Assembly (NCBI GenBank): GCA_028564925.1
Contig: CM053031.1
Coordinates: 160,816,226-160,880,225 of the forward strand
Source: Lithobates sylvaticus
Lineage: Eukaryota > Chordata > Amphibia > Anura > Ranidae
DNA: 64,000 bases
Direction: 5' to 3'
Part shown: positions 50,480 to 60,905 of the stretch, piece after piece
Layout of the letters: every line of letters begins with the position of its first letter
How positions within the stretch are numbered: the stretch's first letter is position 1
Program-made: the position numbers and the translations under genes
Notes under the pieces: model-generated
Seen by the model: only the letters and a program-made list of their open reading frames with translations
What the model was told of the DNA's origin: nothing
The model's database searches: none

Positions 50480-50760
50480 CGGACAGTAGCGTTCGCCCGC
50501 TCGGCGAGCCCAGAACTATTTGGGCCGTTCGCATCACATTCGTGTGATGCGAGCGGCCCGCAATGCATTGCGCCAGTCGCAGTGCATTGCTGGCTGATGA
50601 TTGGCCAAGCATGCACTGTGACCCCGCATGCTTGGCCAATCACAGCGCCGGCAGCGAGGAGAGCAATAATTGGCTACAGGCAGGTCGCCTGTAGCCAATT
50701 ATAGCTTAGGGGCTTTAGTACACGCCCCACTGTATAAAAGGCTGCTGCGCTGGCGGCCTA
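50480..50760 (+). promoter_or_regulatory. 5' hairpins and TATA box of hAT copy E2
   Basis: Reverse complement of the 38820-39150 end. It holds three of the hairpins (including GCATGCTTGGCCAATC and TAATTGGCTACAGGC arms) and TATAAAAGG at 50733-50741. The terminal ~45 bp, with the fifth hairpin and terminus, are missing at the fusion point. Confidence 0.75.
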
Positions 50761-51289
50761 GTGCACTATGTTCCGGCTGTGATTGTGATATAGGCAGACT
50801 GCTGATGCTGATGCTGATTCATTATCATTACAGAATACTGATCATTTGAATGTATATTCATTCTGCTGATTGCACTGCTGCTGACAGTATCTGCAGTGCT
50901 GTGCTGTCTTATACATTCTGCTGTGCTGACACTGCTGAGTGGTGACATTATCTGCTGCTGAGTCTAACTTTATCTGCTGTGATTCTGGGGATTAGTCTGG
51001 TGTGTGCTTGCTGTTAGTACAGCATTGCAGTATCACCTTTATACTTCTGGCCTATTGTCATCTAAGGCAGCCAGGCATTTATAGGAGCTAGCGTGTGTGT
51101 CTGCTGTGTTAGTACAGCACACATAAAACCACCTCAGCCTCTCTATCTGTCATAAGGCCCTGTTGTTGTCATCTAAGGCAGCCAGGCATTTTTTAGGAGC
51201 TAGCGTGTGTGTCTGCTGTGTTAGTACAGCACACATAAAACCACCTCAGCCTCTCTATCTGTCATAAGGCCCTGTTGTTGTCTCTTGCC
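50761..51289 (+). other. hAT copy E2 leader with 111-bp tandem repeat
   Basis: GCTGATGCTGATGCTGATTC-type short repeats, then two copies of a 111-bp unit with TCTAAGGCAGCCAGGCATTT and TTAGTACAGCACACATAAAA (landmark at 51061 and 51172). This is not the ~64-bp array of the complete copy, although the position is equivalent. Confidence 0.7.
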
Positions 51290-52128
51290 TCTCAAGGCCC
51301 CCTTTATCCAGACAGTGTTACTTCTCTCCCACCCATCACACAGGAAGAGGATGAGTAGGAGGAGGAAGAGGAGGATTGTGTCAGCATGGAGGTGGAGTCT
51401 GGCACTCAGCATCAGCAGCAGCAGCAGTCTTTTAGGGATGATTTACAGTCCCAACAAACCAGTCATGTCGTCCTCAGTGACCCAGAAGACTCCGGACCGA
51501 ATGCCTCAGCTAACCTACGTTGCATGGCCTCCCTGATCCTGCAAAGCCTGCGGAAGGATCCTCGTATTCTTCGGATCAAAGAGAGGGACCATCACTTGCT
51601 GGCCACTCTCCTTGATCCACGTTACAAGGGTAAGGTTGCGGACCTTATCTTGTCGCAGCGGGAGCAGAGGATAAGACATCTCAGGGAGGCCTTCTGACCG
51701 ATGCGTTCAGACAATTTTTTTAGTCCGCAGCCCCACGGCATGATCGGTTCCAGCAACCATCGCCAGCGTCTGATATACATGGTGCAGGAATACCTAGGGG
51801 CAAGGTCAGACTTGGACACCTTTCCCACCGAAAATCATCTGGCTTACTGGGTCTTGAGGATGGATCACTGGCCAGAGCTTGAACAGTATATAATTGAGCT
51901 ACTGGCCTGTCCTGCATCCAGCGTTCTTTCCGAACGCACATTCAGTGCTGCTGGAGGCTTTGTCACCGATCACAGGGTGCGCCTGTCCACCGACTCGGTT
52001 GATCGACTGACCTTCATAAAGATGAATCAGCCTTGGATCACGACCAGCTACCAGGCACCTGAAGCTGATATTACTGAAAAATGTATAATGTCACATCCCT
52101 TCAAGACTGCCTATGCTGATGCTGAGTG
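51290..52128 (+). pseudogene. hAT transposase of copy E2, C-terminal third
   Basis: Starts at about residue 755 of the intact protein with the acidic, Gln-rich insert (MEVESGTQHQQQQQSFRDDL), then DPRILRIKERDHHLLATLLDP. A stretch is missing near 51697 and the frame changes. It ends with the dimerisation domain (SSVLSERTFSAAG near 51920) and KMNQPWITTSYQAPEADI. The BED finger and first two catalytic acids are absent, so it is a non-autonomous derivative. Confidence 0.85.
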
Positions 52129-52214
52129 ACTGTCCTGTTATGTTGACTGACTATCCTCTTCCACCTCAATGATCCTGATGATATCTTGGAAGAACATTTT
52201 TGTTTCTGGGTGCC

Positions 52215-52700
52215 ACCACCAGTGGTTAAGGCCCAATTTTTCAGCCCCTGTTTAACAGGGGCATGTAATTACAATTTTTAGGCAATGCTTTGCAACAGGT
52301 CTGACTGCTGTGCTCAGAGTACAGTATCTGTGAGGGGTTGCAGTGTTGTGGCACCAGCACCAGTGCCTAAGGCACAATTTTTCAGCCCCTGTTTAACAGG
52401 GGCGTGTAATTAAAAATTTTTGAAGCAATGCTTCGCAACAGGTCTGACTGCTGTGCTCCAAGTACAGTATCTGTGAGGGGTTGCAGTGTTGTGGCACCAG
52501 CACCAGTGCCTAAGGCACAATTTTTCAGCCCCTGTTTAACAGGGGCATGTAATTAAAAAATTTTGAGCAATGCTTCGCAACAGGTCTGACTGCTGTGCTC
52601 CAAGTACAGTATCTGTGAGGGGTTGCAGTGTTGTCGCACCAGCACTAGTGCCTAAGGCACAATTTTTCAGCCCCTGTTTAACAGGGGCGTGTAATTACAA
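52215..52700. repeat. hAT copy E2 3' hairpin repeats
   Basis: Four units of ~144 bp, the reverse complement of the 30011-31005 type. The hairpin GCCCCTGTTTAACAGGGGC lies at about 52240, 52384, 52527 and 52672. Confidence 0.9.
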
Positions 52701-53214
52701 ATCTTGATCTCATAGTTCACAGCAGCATTAGCCATGTCATTTTTTCTCAAAGATTTTCAGCCATATTGCCAGAACAAGACATGACATTAAAGCCGCAAGC
52801 GGTTTTAAATGGCTTCTTTTTTTCCTTTACAAATGTCATTTTGTGCTGGGACAGTTCTTAACACGGGAAACACATGCCACTTCACAGGCATATTTTACAC
52901 ACCCCCCAGGTACCATATTTAAAGGAATATTTCACTTTTTTTTTCACTTTATGCATCATTAAAATGACTGCTCCAGAAAAAACGTCAGTTTTTAAAACTT
53001 ATTTTTGCATTGATATATGTCCCCTGGGGCAGGATCCGGGTCCCCAAACCTGTTTTATGACATTAACATGCATATTGGCCGTTATAATTAGCACTTTTGA
53101 TTTCGAACGTTTGCGTCCATTGTAACGAATAGGGTTCGAAAATTTGCACAAACTTTCGGTCCGTTCGAAGGGTTCTGGTGTGAACCGAACCCAGGGGTGT
53201 TCGGCTCATCCCTA
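52701..53214. other. 3' terminal region of hAT copy E2
   Basis: Reverse complement of the 28529-29000 and 40671-40985 type: subterminal TTCGAA words and the terminus ..GGCTCATCCCTA. Confidence 0.75.
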
Positions 53215-53469
53215 CTGAGCAGCAATACCAGAGCCTATTTAAAGCTCATACAGGAAGACAGCATAACAACTTGAGCCTGTTTAAGGCTTAAATCCAAGGT
53301 CACAGAGAGAATTGTAACATACCCCTGAGATCACCAGAGTGGGGTTCCTTCCATTTAGCTTCGTTTAGAGGCTGTACCGGTTAAGACTTCCAACCAGGAG
53401 AGGCTAGAACCTGGCTGGGGCCAAGCGGTAAGGGGGTGATGTCCGTGCATGTGTCCCAACAGGTGAGGA
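53215..53469 (-). other. DIRS internal flank
   Basis: Between the hAT insertion and the right DIRS terminal repeat. Non-coding as far as I can see. Confidence 0.45.
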
Positions 53470-53587
53470 AAAATAAGAGAATGCTGGGGCAGGGGCTGTA
53501 TCGTCAACTTATAGTTATGTGGTCCTATCAGGTTGTGGAGGCAGAGTCACAACCCGGAGTGTATGCTGCCATGATGCAACAGGAAAT
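53470..53587 (-). repeat. DIRS right inverted terminal repeat
   Basis: Includes AGTTATGTGGTCCTATCAGG and GTGTATGCTGCCATG, the complement of the left end. Confidence 0.8.
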
Positions 53588-54085
53588 GCTATTCAAAAAA
53601 AAAATTTTGCCCTAAACATTTTTTATTTGAATAGCACAATAGAAGAAAACTATACAAATTGTGTATCTCACACCTCCAGATATGCAGAAAACACTGCAAA
53701 AATTTTTTTTTTGCACTAAATGGGTGTTTTTGCAATAGCAGAATACACCCAGAGTATGTAAACGGTGTATCTCACACCTACAGAAATGCAGCAAATGCTA
53801 TTCAAAAAAATGTTTTTGCCCCAAAAAAAAATTAGTTGAATAGCACAATAGAAGAAACATATATAAATTGTGTATCTCACACCTCCAGATATGCAGAAAA
53901 CACTGCAAAAACACTGCAAAATTATTTTTTTGCACCAAATGGGTGTATGTAAACGGTGTATCTCACACCTACAGAAATGCAGAAAATGCTATTCAAAAAA
54001 AAAGTTTTTTGCCCTAAAAATGTTTTATTTGAATAGCACATAGAAGAAAAATATATAAATTGTATATCTCACACCTCCAGTTAGG
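53588..54085. repeat. ~211-bp dimeric tandem repeat, right part
   Basis: Continuation of 26821-27055 after the DIRS insertion, about 2.5 units. The half-units end in GCTATTCAAAA and ACACTGCAAAA. Confidence 0.85.
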
Positions 54086-54337
54086 CTGGGTCACATGCTG
54101 CACTGGACAATCACAGCCATGCCATTAGTAGGCATGCCTGTGACGGCTTCTAAAGGCACACCAGTTAAACGAATGTTGATTGGCTGCCCTGAAGCTTTTT
54201 AAAATGTGCCATTACATTGTCGAACACCGGACCCGAACCCGAACATACAGTCAATTGTTCGGGTTCGGGTCCGGGACCCAAAAATCCAAAAGTCCAGTAC
54301 GAACCCAAACTTTACAGTTCGGGTTCACTCAACCCTA
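54086..54337. mobile_element. hAT right terminus of the outermost element
   Basis: Contains the hairpin GGACCCGAACCCGAACA with TGTTCGGGTTCGGGTCC and ends GGGTTCACTCAACCCTA. On the minus strand this is TAGGGTTGAGTGAACCCG, like the left end of the hAT at 61512. It probably closes the element to which 26297-26820 and the dimeric repeats belong. Its left end is not identified, so no target duplication can be checked. Confidence 0.6.
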
Positions 54338-54936
54338 ATTAGCATACATTAAATACATAGAATGTGATGGCTTTGACCAAGATGCTTTGGAACATCTACA
54401 TCCATGGAGATAAAAGGACTTACCCACTGGTGTCTGTATCTATTTCCAGCCTCTATGGAACTGTTGAAAATTAAGCTTGGTTACAAATCTGATAAACCCT
54501 GTAATGGTAGGACTTAACTTTTTCAGATTCTGAGAACTGTAGGAAAACTTGAGGTAGAAGGGGTCTGGTCAGTTGGGTAGAATAGACCCTGAGCCTTCAG
54601 AGGACATAGTTGTAGAAATGCTAAATTATATTTTATGTGATTTGAGTAGGATTAATACTGTACCTCTGTTAGCCCTCTTTCTTGCAGTTCCCCACTTCTC
54701 CACTGACACCTGCACCGTGCAGACACACACACTACAAAAAGCCCAGCTTAAACCTGCTAACAAAACCAGGACCTAGGAGATTTCAAGCCCACCCAGACCA
54801 CTGAGAAATCTACAGGCTCCAGGTCCCAAACTGAGTTTTACAAACCACTGAGGAAGCTGAAAAAACAGTTTCCTCCAAATGAAAAAAGCACCATGGAGCC
54901 CCTCAATTTGCCTAGCTGAGAATCTTGGGTGATATA
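54338..54936. other. Non-coding DNA, no feature recognised
   Basis: No repeat, terminus or trusted coding frame. Confidence 0.5.
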
Positions 54937-55043
54937 AAAGCATTTTAACATCTTGAAATGGCACTGCACTGTCACTATATATATATACTGCATATATTTA
55001 TATAGTGACAGTGCAGTGCCATTTTAAGATGTTAAAATGCTTT
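54937..55043. repeat. 107-bp near-perfect palindrome
   Basis: Arms of about 48 bp (AAAGCATTTTAACATCTTG..; one or two mismatches) around a TATATATACTGCATATAT centre. It abuts a long (TA)n tract. Confidence 0.9.
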
Positions 55044-55051
55044 ATAAATAC

Positions 55052-55053
<2 letters not shown>

Positions 55054-55121
<68 letters not shown>
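55054..55121. repeat. (TA)n microsatellite
   Basis: About 34 TA units, followed by a short ACACACAC stretch. Confidence 0.95.
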
Positions 55122-55125
<4 letters not shown>

Positions 55126-56100
55126 TACACACACACATCCTTACTAGTTTATATCTACTTTGCTTACAATTCTAAACCATAACATCACTTTGCATAAGGC
55201 CATCAAGTCCACAGGAATTGGAGTTTGGAGTTTTATGACATATGGGTTCAATCTTCTCAAACTGCTTGCTTGCGGTTTTGTGCAGAGCATGTGTGATATG
55301 AGGCAGAAAATCAGACTGAGATTTGTGTTCTCATACATGCTTTCACCAACAGCAGATACCAATGTAGTCCCTTCCACTTTAAATGACCGACTTCCCTTTA
55401 ATGCAAAATTGCTTTTTAAATGAATGTTGAAATTCACAAAAGTGCAATAGTGTATGTTTGTGACTTGCGAGCTGAAGTTAAACTGCCATAAAGTTGTGCA
55501 ACATTAATTAAATGTATTTGGTAAAGGCTCATTTGTTTAGAAAACTGCCCTGTAATTTATGCATGGGGTCTCATGCCAGCCTTTATCCAATAATGTATGT
55601 GTTAGTTGAGCAAATTAATGTGAGTTGTTTACTATCTGTAAAGAGCTGCATATATAGATTTTTATTACAGTAATTAACCTGTAAGAAAATTATACTTTAA
55701 TAATTCTACGTATAATGCCCAAATGATATAGCACAAACAAATTTCACATTTTCTGCAAATAGATCCTTATTTAGGCAGCAACAGATACTGTGGTGACCTG
55801 TGTGTGTATAGACAAAATGAGGTTAGCTAGAGTATATCACATTTATAGCATCCCCTAGGAGCCGCTGGATAGGATGGTTCCTCTGTTCTTTGTCTCAACC
55901 TTTTGCAAAAACCACAGCCCCTCTAACACACCAGTTTGAGTGCTCAACCATACAATATCACAGGAAATCACTGAAAGTAATACATACCCAGTAGTAGCAC
56001 TATATCAAAGACAGACACCAAACAGGTAGTAAAGGCAAACCTAATATATTTTCACCCAATATGGTTGGTAACTATACAAGCATCAAATGGATGAACAATG
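55122..56100. other. Non-coding DNA, no feature recognised
   Basis: AT-rich and non-repetitive as far as I can see. It is one of the better candidates for single-copy host DNA in the window. Confidence 0.5.
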
Positions 56101-56108
56101 GTAATAAC

Positions 56109-57665
56109 TAGACATGTGCATTTGTTTTCGTCCGAATCCATTTTCGTCCGAATTTCAGGTATTTTCGTTTTAACAAACGATAACGAAAGTGCAGAATCCG
56201 AAAAACTAAAGATCCGACATAAACAAATGCTTTATTTCATTTTCATTGTGACAACAGTTCGATATAGATAGGAGATTCAACGCTGACAATAACAATCTGT
56301 GTCCATCGAACCTGTGGTCGAATGTGCCTAACCTTAACTCTATTAGTCCAAGATTATTCTACATAGAGAGAAAAGATTTGACGTAGAGAGAAAAGATTTG
56401 ACGTAGAGAGAAAAGATCGCTGCTGGAATTGGGTGGGGAAAGTAAAATAAAAATAATGATGATGATGAATGTTATTGGCTGATTGTAACCAAAGAGGAGG
56501 ACTAGTAAAATAGCTAGAACTAAGTACACACGTACAGCCAACTTACTTTCACTTACGATTGCTAGCAGAGAGAGACACACACTGAATCATTTCAGAAGAC
56601 AGTCAATCTTAGCTGGTCCGTTTGTCAGAGAACCTGAATTATTTAGCAATTAAGCATAAGCACAGCAGCAGAACAATAGTGAAGCAAGCTACAGTTCAAC
56701 CTAACTTTTTCATAATAATCTGCTGCTATTGTGTTAGTGTTGTGAACTTGATAGTGATACTAGTGTTGCTAGTGTTGTGATAGCCTCAGAGGCTGTCCAT
56801 GTTGTGGGGGGGGGGGGGGGGGGGATTTAATATTATAGATTCTATATTATAGATTGAGATTCTATATAGATTATATATACCCTATCTTGTTACCTGTCTG
56901 ATCAGTGATCACTATCACCAGTCCATTTTCTGTTTGAACTATATACATTCAACATAGTTACATAGTTAGTTAGGTTGAAAAATAACACAAGTCCATCCAG
57001 TTCAACCACAAATAAATAAAAAATAATAATATCACACAATCCCATATACCCCATTCTATACCCACAGTTGATCCAGAGGAAGGCAAAAAAACAACCAGCA
57101 GTGCATGCTCCAATTTGCTAAAGCAGGGGAAAAAAATTCCTTCCTGATCCCGTGAGAGGCAATCGGATTTTCCCCGGATCAACTTTACCTATAAATGTTG
57201 GTACCCAGTTATATTATGTACATTTAGGAAAGTATCCAGGTCTTTCTTAAAGCAATCTACTGAGCTGGCCAGAACCACCTTTGCAGGGAGTCTATTCCAC
57301 ATTTTCACAGCTCTTACGGTGAAGAAACATGAACGACAAAGATTCGACAAAGCATCGAAAAACATACAAACGTTGAATCTTTGGCTTATGGTGTCTGTCG
57401 AAAGTTCTAAGAAGATTCGACGGAGCAGCTAAACTATACAGAGTCATACAGTTTAGCTGCTCCGTTGAATCTTATTTGAACATTCGACAGACACCATAAG
57501 CCTTACATGACAGATTCGACCTCAATTCATTTGGATTTTCAGACTAATGCAATTTTTAACGAAAAACTAAATAAATAAAAAAGAATTTCGGGAGTAACTA
57601 AATAAATGTATTTTTCGGACGAAAACTAAATTCCGAAACAAAATATTTCAGTGTGCACATGTCTA
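56109..57665. mobile_element. hAT non-autonomous element with perfect target duplication
   Basis: 1,557 bp from TAGACATGTGCATTTG to GTGCACATGTCTA, flanked by GTAATAAC at 56101-56108 and 57666-57673. Both ends have TTTTCGTCCGAA / TTCGGACGAAAA words in inverted order. It carries a LINE 3' fragment (56953-57345), a G run at 56806-56823 and an internal inverted repeat around 57370-57490 (TTCGACAG..CACCATAAG). No transposase. Confidence 0.9.
56953..57345 (-). mobile_element. CR1/L2-like LINE 3' end
   Basis: The minus strand encodes the end of a LINE ORF: RAVKMWNRLPAKVV, then ASSVDCFKKDLDTFL. This is the W-x-LP-x-VV..FK-x2-LD pattern that closes many CR1/L2-like proteins. An untranslated region follows, and the tail GGTTGAACTGGATGGACTTG..TTCAACCTAACTAAC ends in ACTATG repeats. 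Only the 3' end was copied, as usual for 5'-truncated LINEs. Confidence 0.75.
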
Positions 57666-57673
57666 GTAATAAC

Positions 57674-57841
57674 TAGAGATGTGCAGAACACCCCCCGCTT
57701 TAGTTCATGCCAGAAAGTTTGGAGCTGAACAACTAGCCCCATTGAAGTCTATGGAACCCGAACTGGAAAAATCAAAAGTTTTGAAAGCTTATATGCAGGT
57801 TATTGTGCATACAAATGGTATGGGGGTCCGGGTACTGCCCT

Positions 57842-57872
<31 letters not shown>

Positions 57873-58500
57873 AATATAGTGCCTGGGGGGTCCCCTTAGT
57901 CTGCTTGTAAAGTGGCACCTCTGTACTATGTATAGAACCTACTGCAGCAAAAAGTACTTTTTTAAGTTTTAAAATGACATTTTCCCAGCAAGCCTTCTTC
58001 ATTTTATAAACAATGGCTTGAGGAGCTGGTCTGTATGATGAGGCCGCAATTTAGTGCACTCGGAACAAGATTAGAGATTTTTTGGGTAAATTCTGGTGTC
58101 TGTTCCGCAGACTTTGTATAGAAGTAACAGGTGCAGAAAAATTGGGCTTTGGGTGCTGTTGGTGCCCTCATACCGTAATCCTGAAGAGCAGGGGTCTCCA
58201 AACTATGGCCCTCCAGTTGTTCAGGAACTACAATTCTCATCATGCCTTCTCATGTCTGTAAATGTCAGAGTTTTGCAATGCCTCGTGGGATGTCTAGTTC
58301 CGCAACAGCTGGAGGGCCATAGTTTGCAGATCCTTTGCTGTATCGGTACACTTGATGAAAGCAAGAATTGGCCTTGGGCCTTGCTGTCAAAAATTGCCAT
58401 GATATGCACCTGTCAAATAGGTGTGGAAAAATTGGTCTTTTGGTGTCGGGGGTACCTTCACATTGTAATCTATTGACAGCAGAATGTAAATAAAAGAGCT
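57674..58500. mobile_element. hAT-related terminal region abutting the previous element
   Basis: Starts TAGAGATGTGCAGAACACC directly after the GTAATAAC duplicate. It then follows the same layout as the 28529 and 40671 ends, with a run of about 25 G at 57841-57867, GTGCCTGGGGGGTCC, and later GCAGAAAAATTGGGC words. Right terminus not found. Confidence 0.5.
58189..58337. mobile_element. Small hAT-type MITE
   Basis: Starts CAGGGGTCTCCAAACTATGG and ends CCATAGTTTGCAGATCCTTTG, with imperfect inverted repeats of about 70 bp. 8-bp flanks CTGAAGAG and CTGTATCG agree only partly. Confidence 0.65.
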
Positions 58501-58690
58501 AGCATAGAAAAAATTCCAGCGTAGGGGTCCCCCACTGATCTAGACCAGGCCCTATGCGTCTCTTTTGGATTTTTTGAGGGACCCTATGGCAAAAAAAATG
58601 CGTAGGTCCCCCTAAAATCCATACCAGGTCCCTAGGTCTAGTATGGATTTTAAAGGGAACCCCATGTCAAATGGTGTGGGGTCCTCCCCA
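58500..58690. other. hAT-associated inverted sequence
   Basis: GTCCCCCTAAAATCCATACC and GTCTAGTATGGATTTTAAAG form an imperfect inverted repeat. No coding. Confidence 0.4.
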
Positions 58691-60230
58691 ATATTTATGT
58701 CAAAGTATTTTATTGTTTTTCAAAAATACAGTGTAACATGAATATCAACTGATGAATCACTATATCTGATATCTATGAATAATATAGATAACTCACACAT
58801 TAACCGGCTGAGCGATATGTACTTGGGGAACGATGTGGACCCTCGTCTCCCAACATCCTCATTGGGGTCTAGCTGTGTCGAGAGAAGTGGGGGCACCCCA
58901 TCCCCTTTTTGTAAGCTTGTGAACCAGAGGCTTCCGCCAAACCTTTAATGAAAATTTAGTTCCCTCATGAGTGCTCTGTTTAGCAGAACCTCTGGCCCTA
59001 CCATGGGGGTCTGATTTCAGCCTGGTTTACAGTTTGTACTAGCCTGATATGCTTCAAGGTGTGATCCATGAAGGAAGATTATAGTGTAGAGCACACTAAA
59101 GGAGTAGTTAGAAGAGTAGAGGGGAAGAAGGAGGAGAAAGGAAAGAGTTGCCAACCATAGAGGAGTTGAAATATTACTATTAGTGATTTTCCGGGTATCA
59201 AGGAGATTCTCATATATTGGGCCCAGAGTTCCCAGATTGCTTCAAACTGTTTGGATGTATCTAAAAGTACGCTGATTAACCTTTCTTGGGCCATTATCCA
59301 GGATATTTTCCTTTTTGTGGCAGTAATTGATACTTTCGGTTGTTTCCACACTTTGGCTATTGAAAGTTTTGCCCCTGTCAGGATGAAGCGGATCAATGTG
59401 CGTGACAGTTTAAGGGATGTTTGGTACATAGCCGTTCAGTAGGGCTATGGAAGGGTTTTGGGTCACTGGACATTTTGTGACTTTACATATAATGTGGAAG
59501 ATATTGTTCCAATATCCTCAGATTTTTGGGCATTCGCACCAGGTATGTATCATAGTCCCCAAGCTGTGGCACCCTCTGAAGCATAGCGGTGAGGTGGCAG
59601 TAAACATGGAAGCTAATCTGGAGGGCACTAGGTACCATCTTGTGAAAAGTTTTAGATTAGCTTCTAGAAGTGAGGTGTTATATATACCTTTAAGAGATCT
59701 AGAAAACGACTCATGCCAGTCTTCTAGGTCCCGTTCCTCCTGAAGGTCCCTTTCCCATGCTGTTATATATGGTAGTTTGTCTGCGTTTTTGGCCAGTGAC
59801 GTGTAGATTACTGATATTCCTCCCCTCTGTTCTATGCCTAGTCCGCACCATCTTTTGTACTCTGTGAAATTTTGAGGATTTGGTTTGTTTTTCCAAATGG
59901 CGTTGAGGAAGTGGAAGATTTGACAAACCCTGATCCCTCCGAAGTAGGGAGATCCAGTTTTTCTTCAAAGTGCCTCAGGGGTAAGGGGCCAGTTGCAGAA
60001 TAGAAATGCCCTATGCAGTACACTCCCTTATCCAGCCACCATTTAAATGCTGAAATGTTCATACCTGGTTGGAAATGAGGGTTATGTAAGATATGTGCTA
60101 GAGGTTGGAGCTCAGACACCAGGGAGGGAAGCCCCCTCATGCAATCCCACAGCTTAAATGAATGAGAGAGAGTGGGGGGAAAGAATTGGGGGTCTATTTT
60201 TTGGGGGACACCAAAGTAGAAAGTCTAGCG
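58690..60230 (-). mobile_element. L1/Tx1-clade LINE fragment, minus strand
   Basis: ORF2 C-terminal coding in several frames: PLAHILHNPHFQPGMNISAF and KWWLDKGVYCIGHF near 60090-59990, then FILTGAKLSIAKVWKQPKVS and ISWIMAQERL near 59390-59270. The same words occur in the LINE at 7350-9850, which makes the family assignment firm. 5'-truncated, multiply frameshifted and older than that copy. Confidence 0.8.
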
Positions 60231-60478
60231 TGTGGTTCAGGGTTGCATGTCTCTCTATGGTTACCCAATATGTGAGCTGGAGACAATTTAGGAAATGATA
60301 ACCCATTGGATGAACTTTCTGAATTGACTTTTACAATCAAAATGTACATAAAGTCAAACATAAGGCTGCATGAAATGTATATATACCCTACAATTATATG
60401 GTGTATATAATTTTCTAGAGGTGAACATACAATGCACAATATTAAAAGATGACCCAGACTTGCCAGATTGAAATTGTC
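60231..60478. other. Non-coding DNA, no feature recognised
   Basis: AT-rich; possibly the continuation of the L1 fragment upstream, but I see no matching words. Confidence 0.4.
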
Positions 60479-60481
60479 TTA

Positions 60482-60905
60482 TGCCGCGTACACACGATCG
60501 GAATTTCGGCCAGCAAAAGAGCGACGAGAGCTTTTCGTCAGAAAATGCGACTGTGTGTATGCTCCATCGGACTTTTGCTGGCCCAATTTCCGCCAGCAAA
60601 AGTTTGAGAGCATGTTCTCAATTTTTCCGACGGTTAAAGTTTCGATCAGAAATTCCGATCGTCTGTACAAATTCCGACACGCAAAATTCCTACGCATGCT
60701 CGGAAACAATTTGACGCATGCTCGGAAGCATTGAACTTCATTTTTTTGGCTCGTCGTAGTGTTGTACGCCACCGTGTTCTTATAGGTCGAAAGTTCAGCA
60801 AACTTTTGTGTGACCATGTGTATGCAAGCCAAGCTTGAGTGGAATTCCTTCGGAAAAAACATCCAAGATTTTTCCAACGGAAAATCCGCTCGTGTGTAAG
60901 GGGCA
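60482..60905. mobile_element. Harbinger-like MITE, second copy
   Basis: Starts TGCCGCGTACACACGATCGG and ends CCGCTCGTGTGTAAGGGGCA. Same layout as 48562-48965 but more diverged. Flanks are TTA on the left and ATA on the right. Confidence 0.7.

Larger units (their letters stand above)
40671..53214. mobile_element. Inverted composite of two hAT copies
   Basis: Left end TAGGGATGAGCCTAAC and right end ..GGCTCATCCCTA are both 3' ends of the same hAT family, so the composite is bounded by inverted repeats of about 300 bp (40671-40985 and 52905-53214). Copy E1 (minus) fills 40671 to about 50450; copy E2 (plus) fills about 50480-53214. The fusion point at 50450-50490 lacks the 5' terminus of both copies. 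Flanks CTGGTCAG (40663-40670) and CTGAGCAG (53215-53222) match at 6 of 8 positions, a decayed target duplication if the unit moved as one. It lies in the DIRS element. Confidence 0.7.
27056..53587 (-). mobile_element. DIRS-type tyrosine-recombinase retroelement, broken fossil
   Basis: Bounded by inverted terminal repeats (27060-27215 and 53470-53587), which define the DIRS order, and lying inside a tandem repeat without an evident target duplication, as expected for recombinase-mediated insertion. Parts in minus-strand order: reverse transcriptase (about 40670-39990, with YLDD), RNase H-like region (about 39894-39298) and a tyrosine-recombinase region (about 28528-27325). The element is broken, with several breaks, and two hAT insertions split it. 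It is older than those insertions. I see no gag-like reading frame. Confidence 0.8.

Noticed and set aside
56359-56580. Hydrophobic 73-codon minus-strand frame
   Set aside because: Inside a non-autonomous hAT element with no homologous motif; short enough to be chance in AT-rich DNA.
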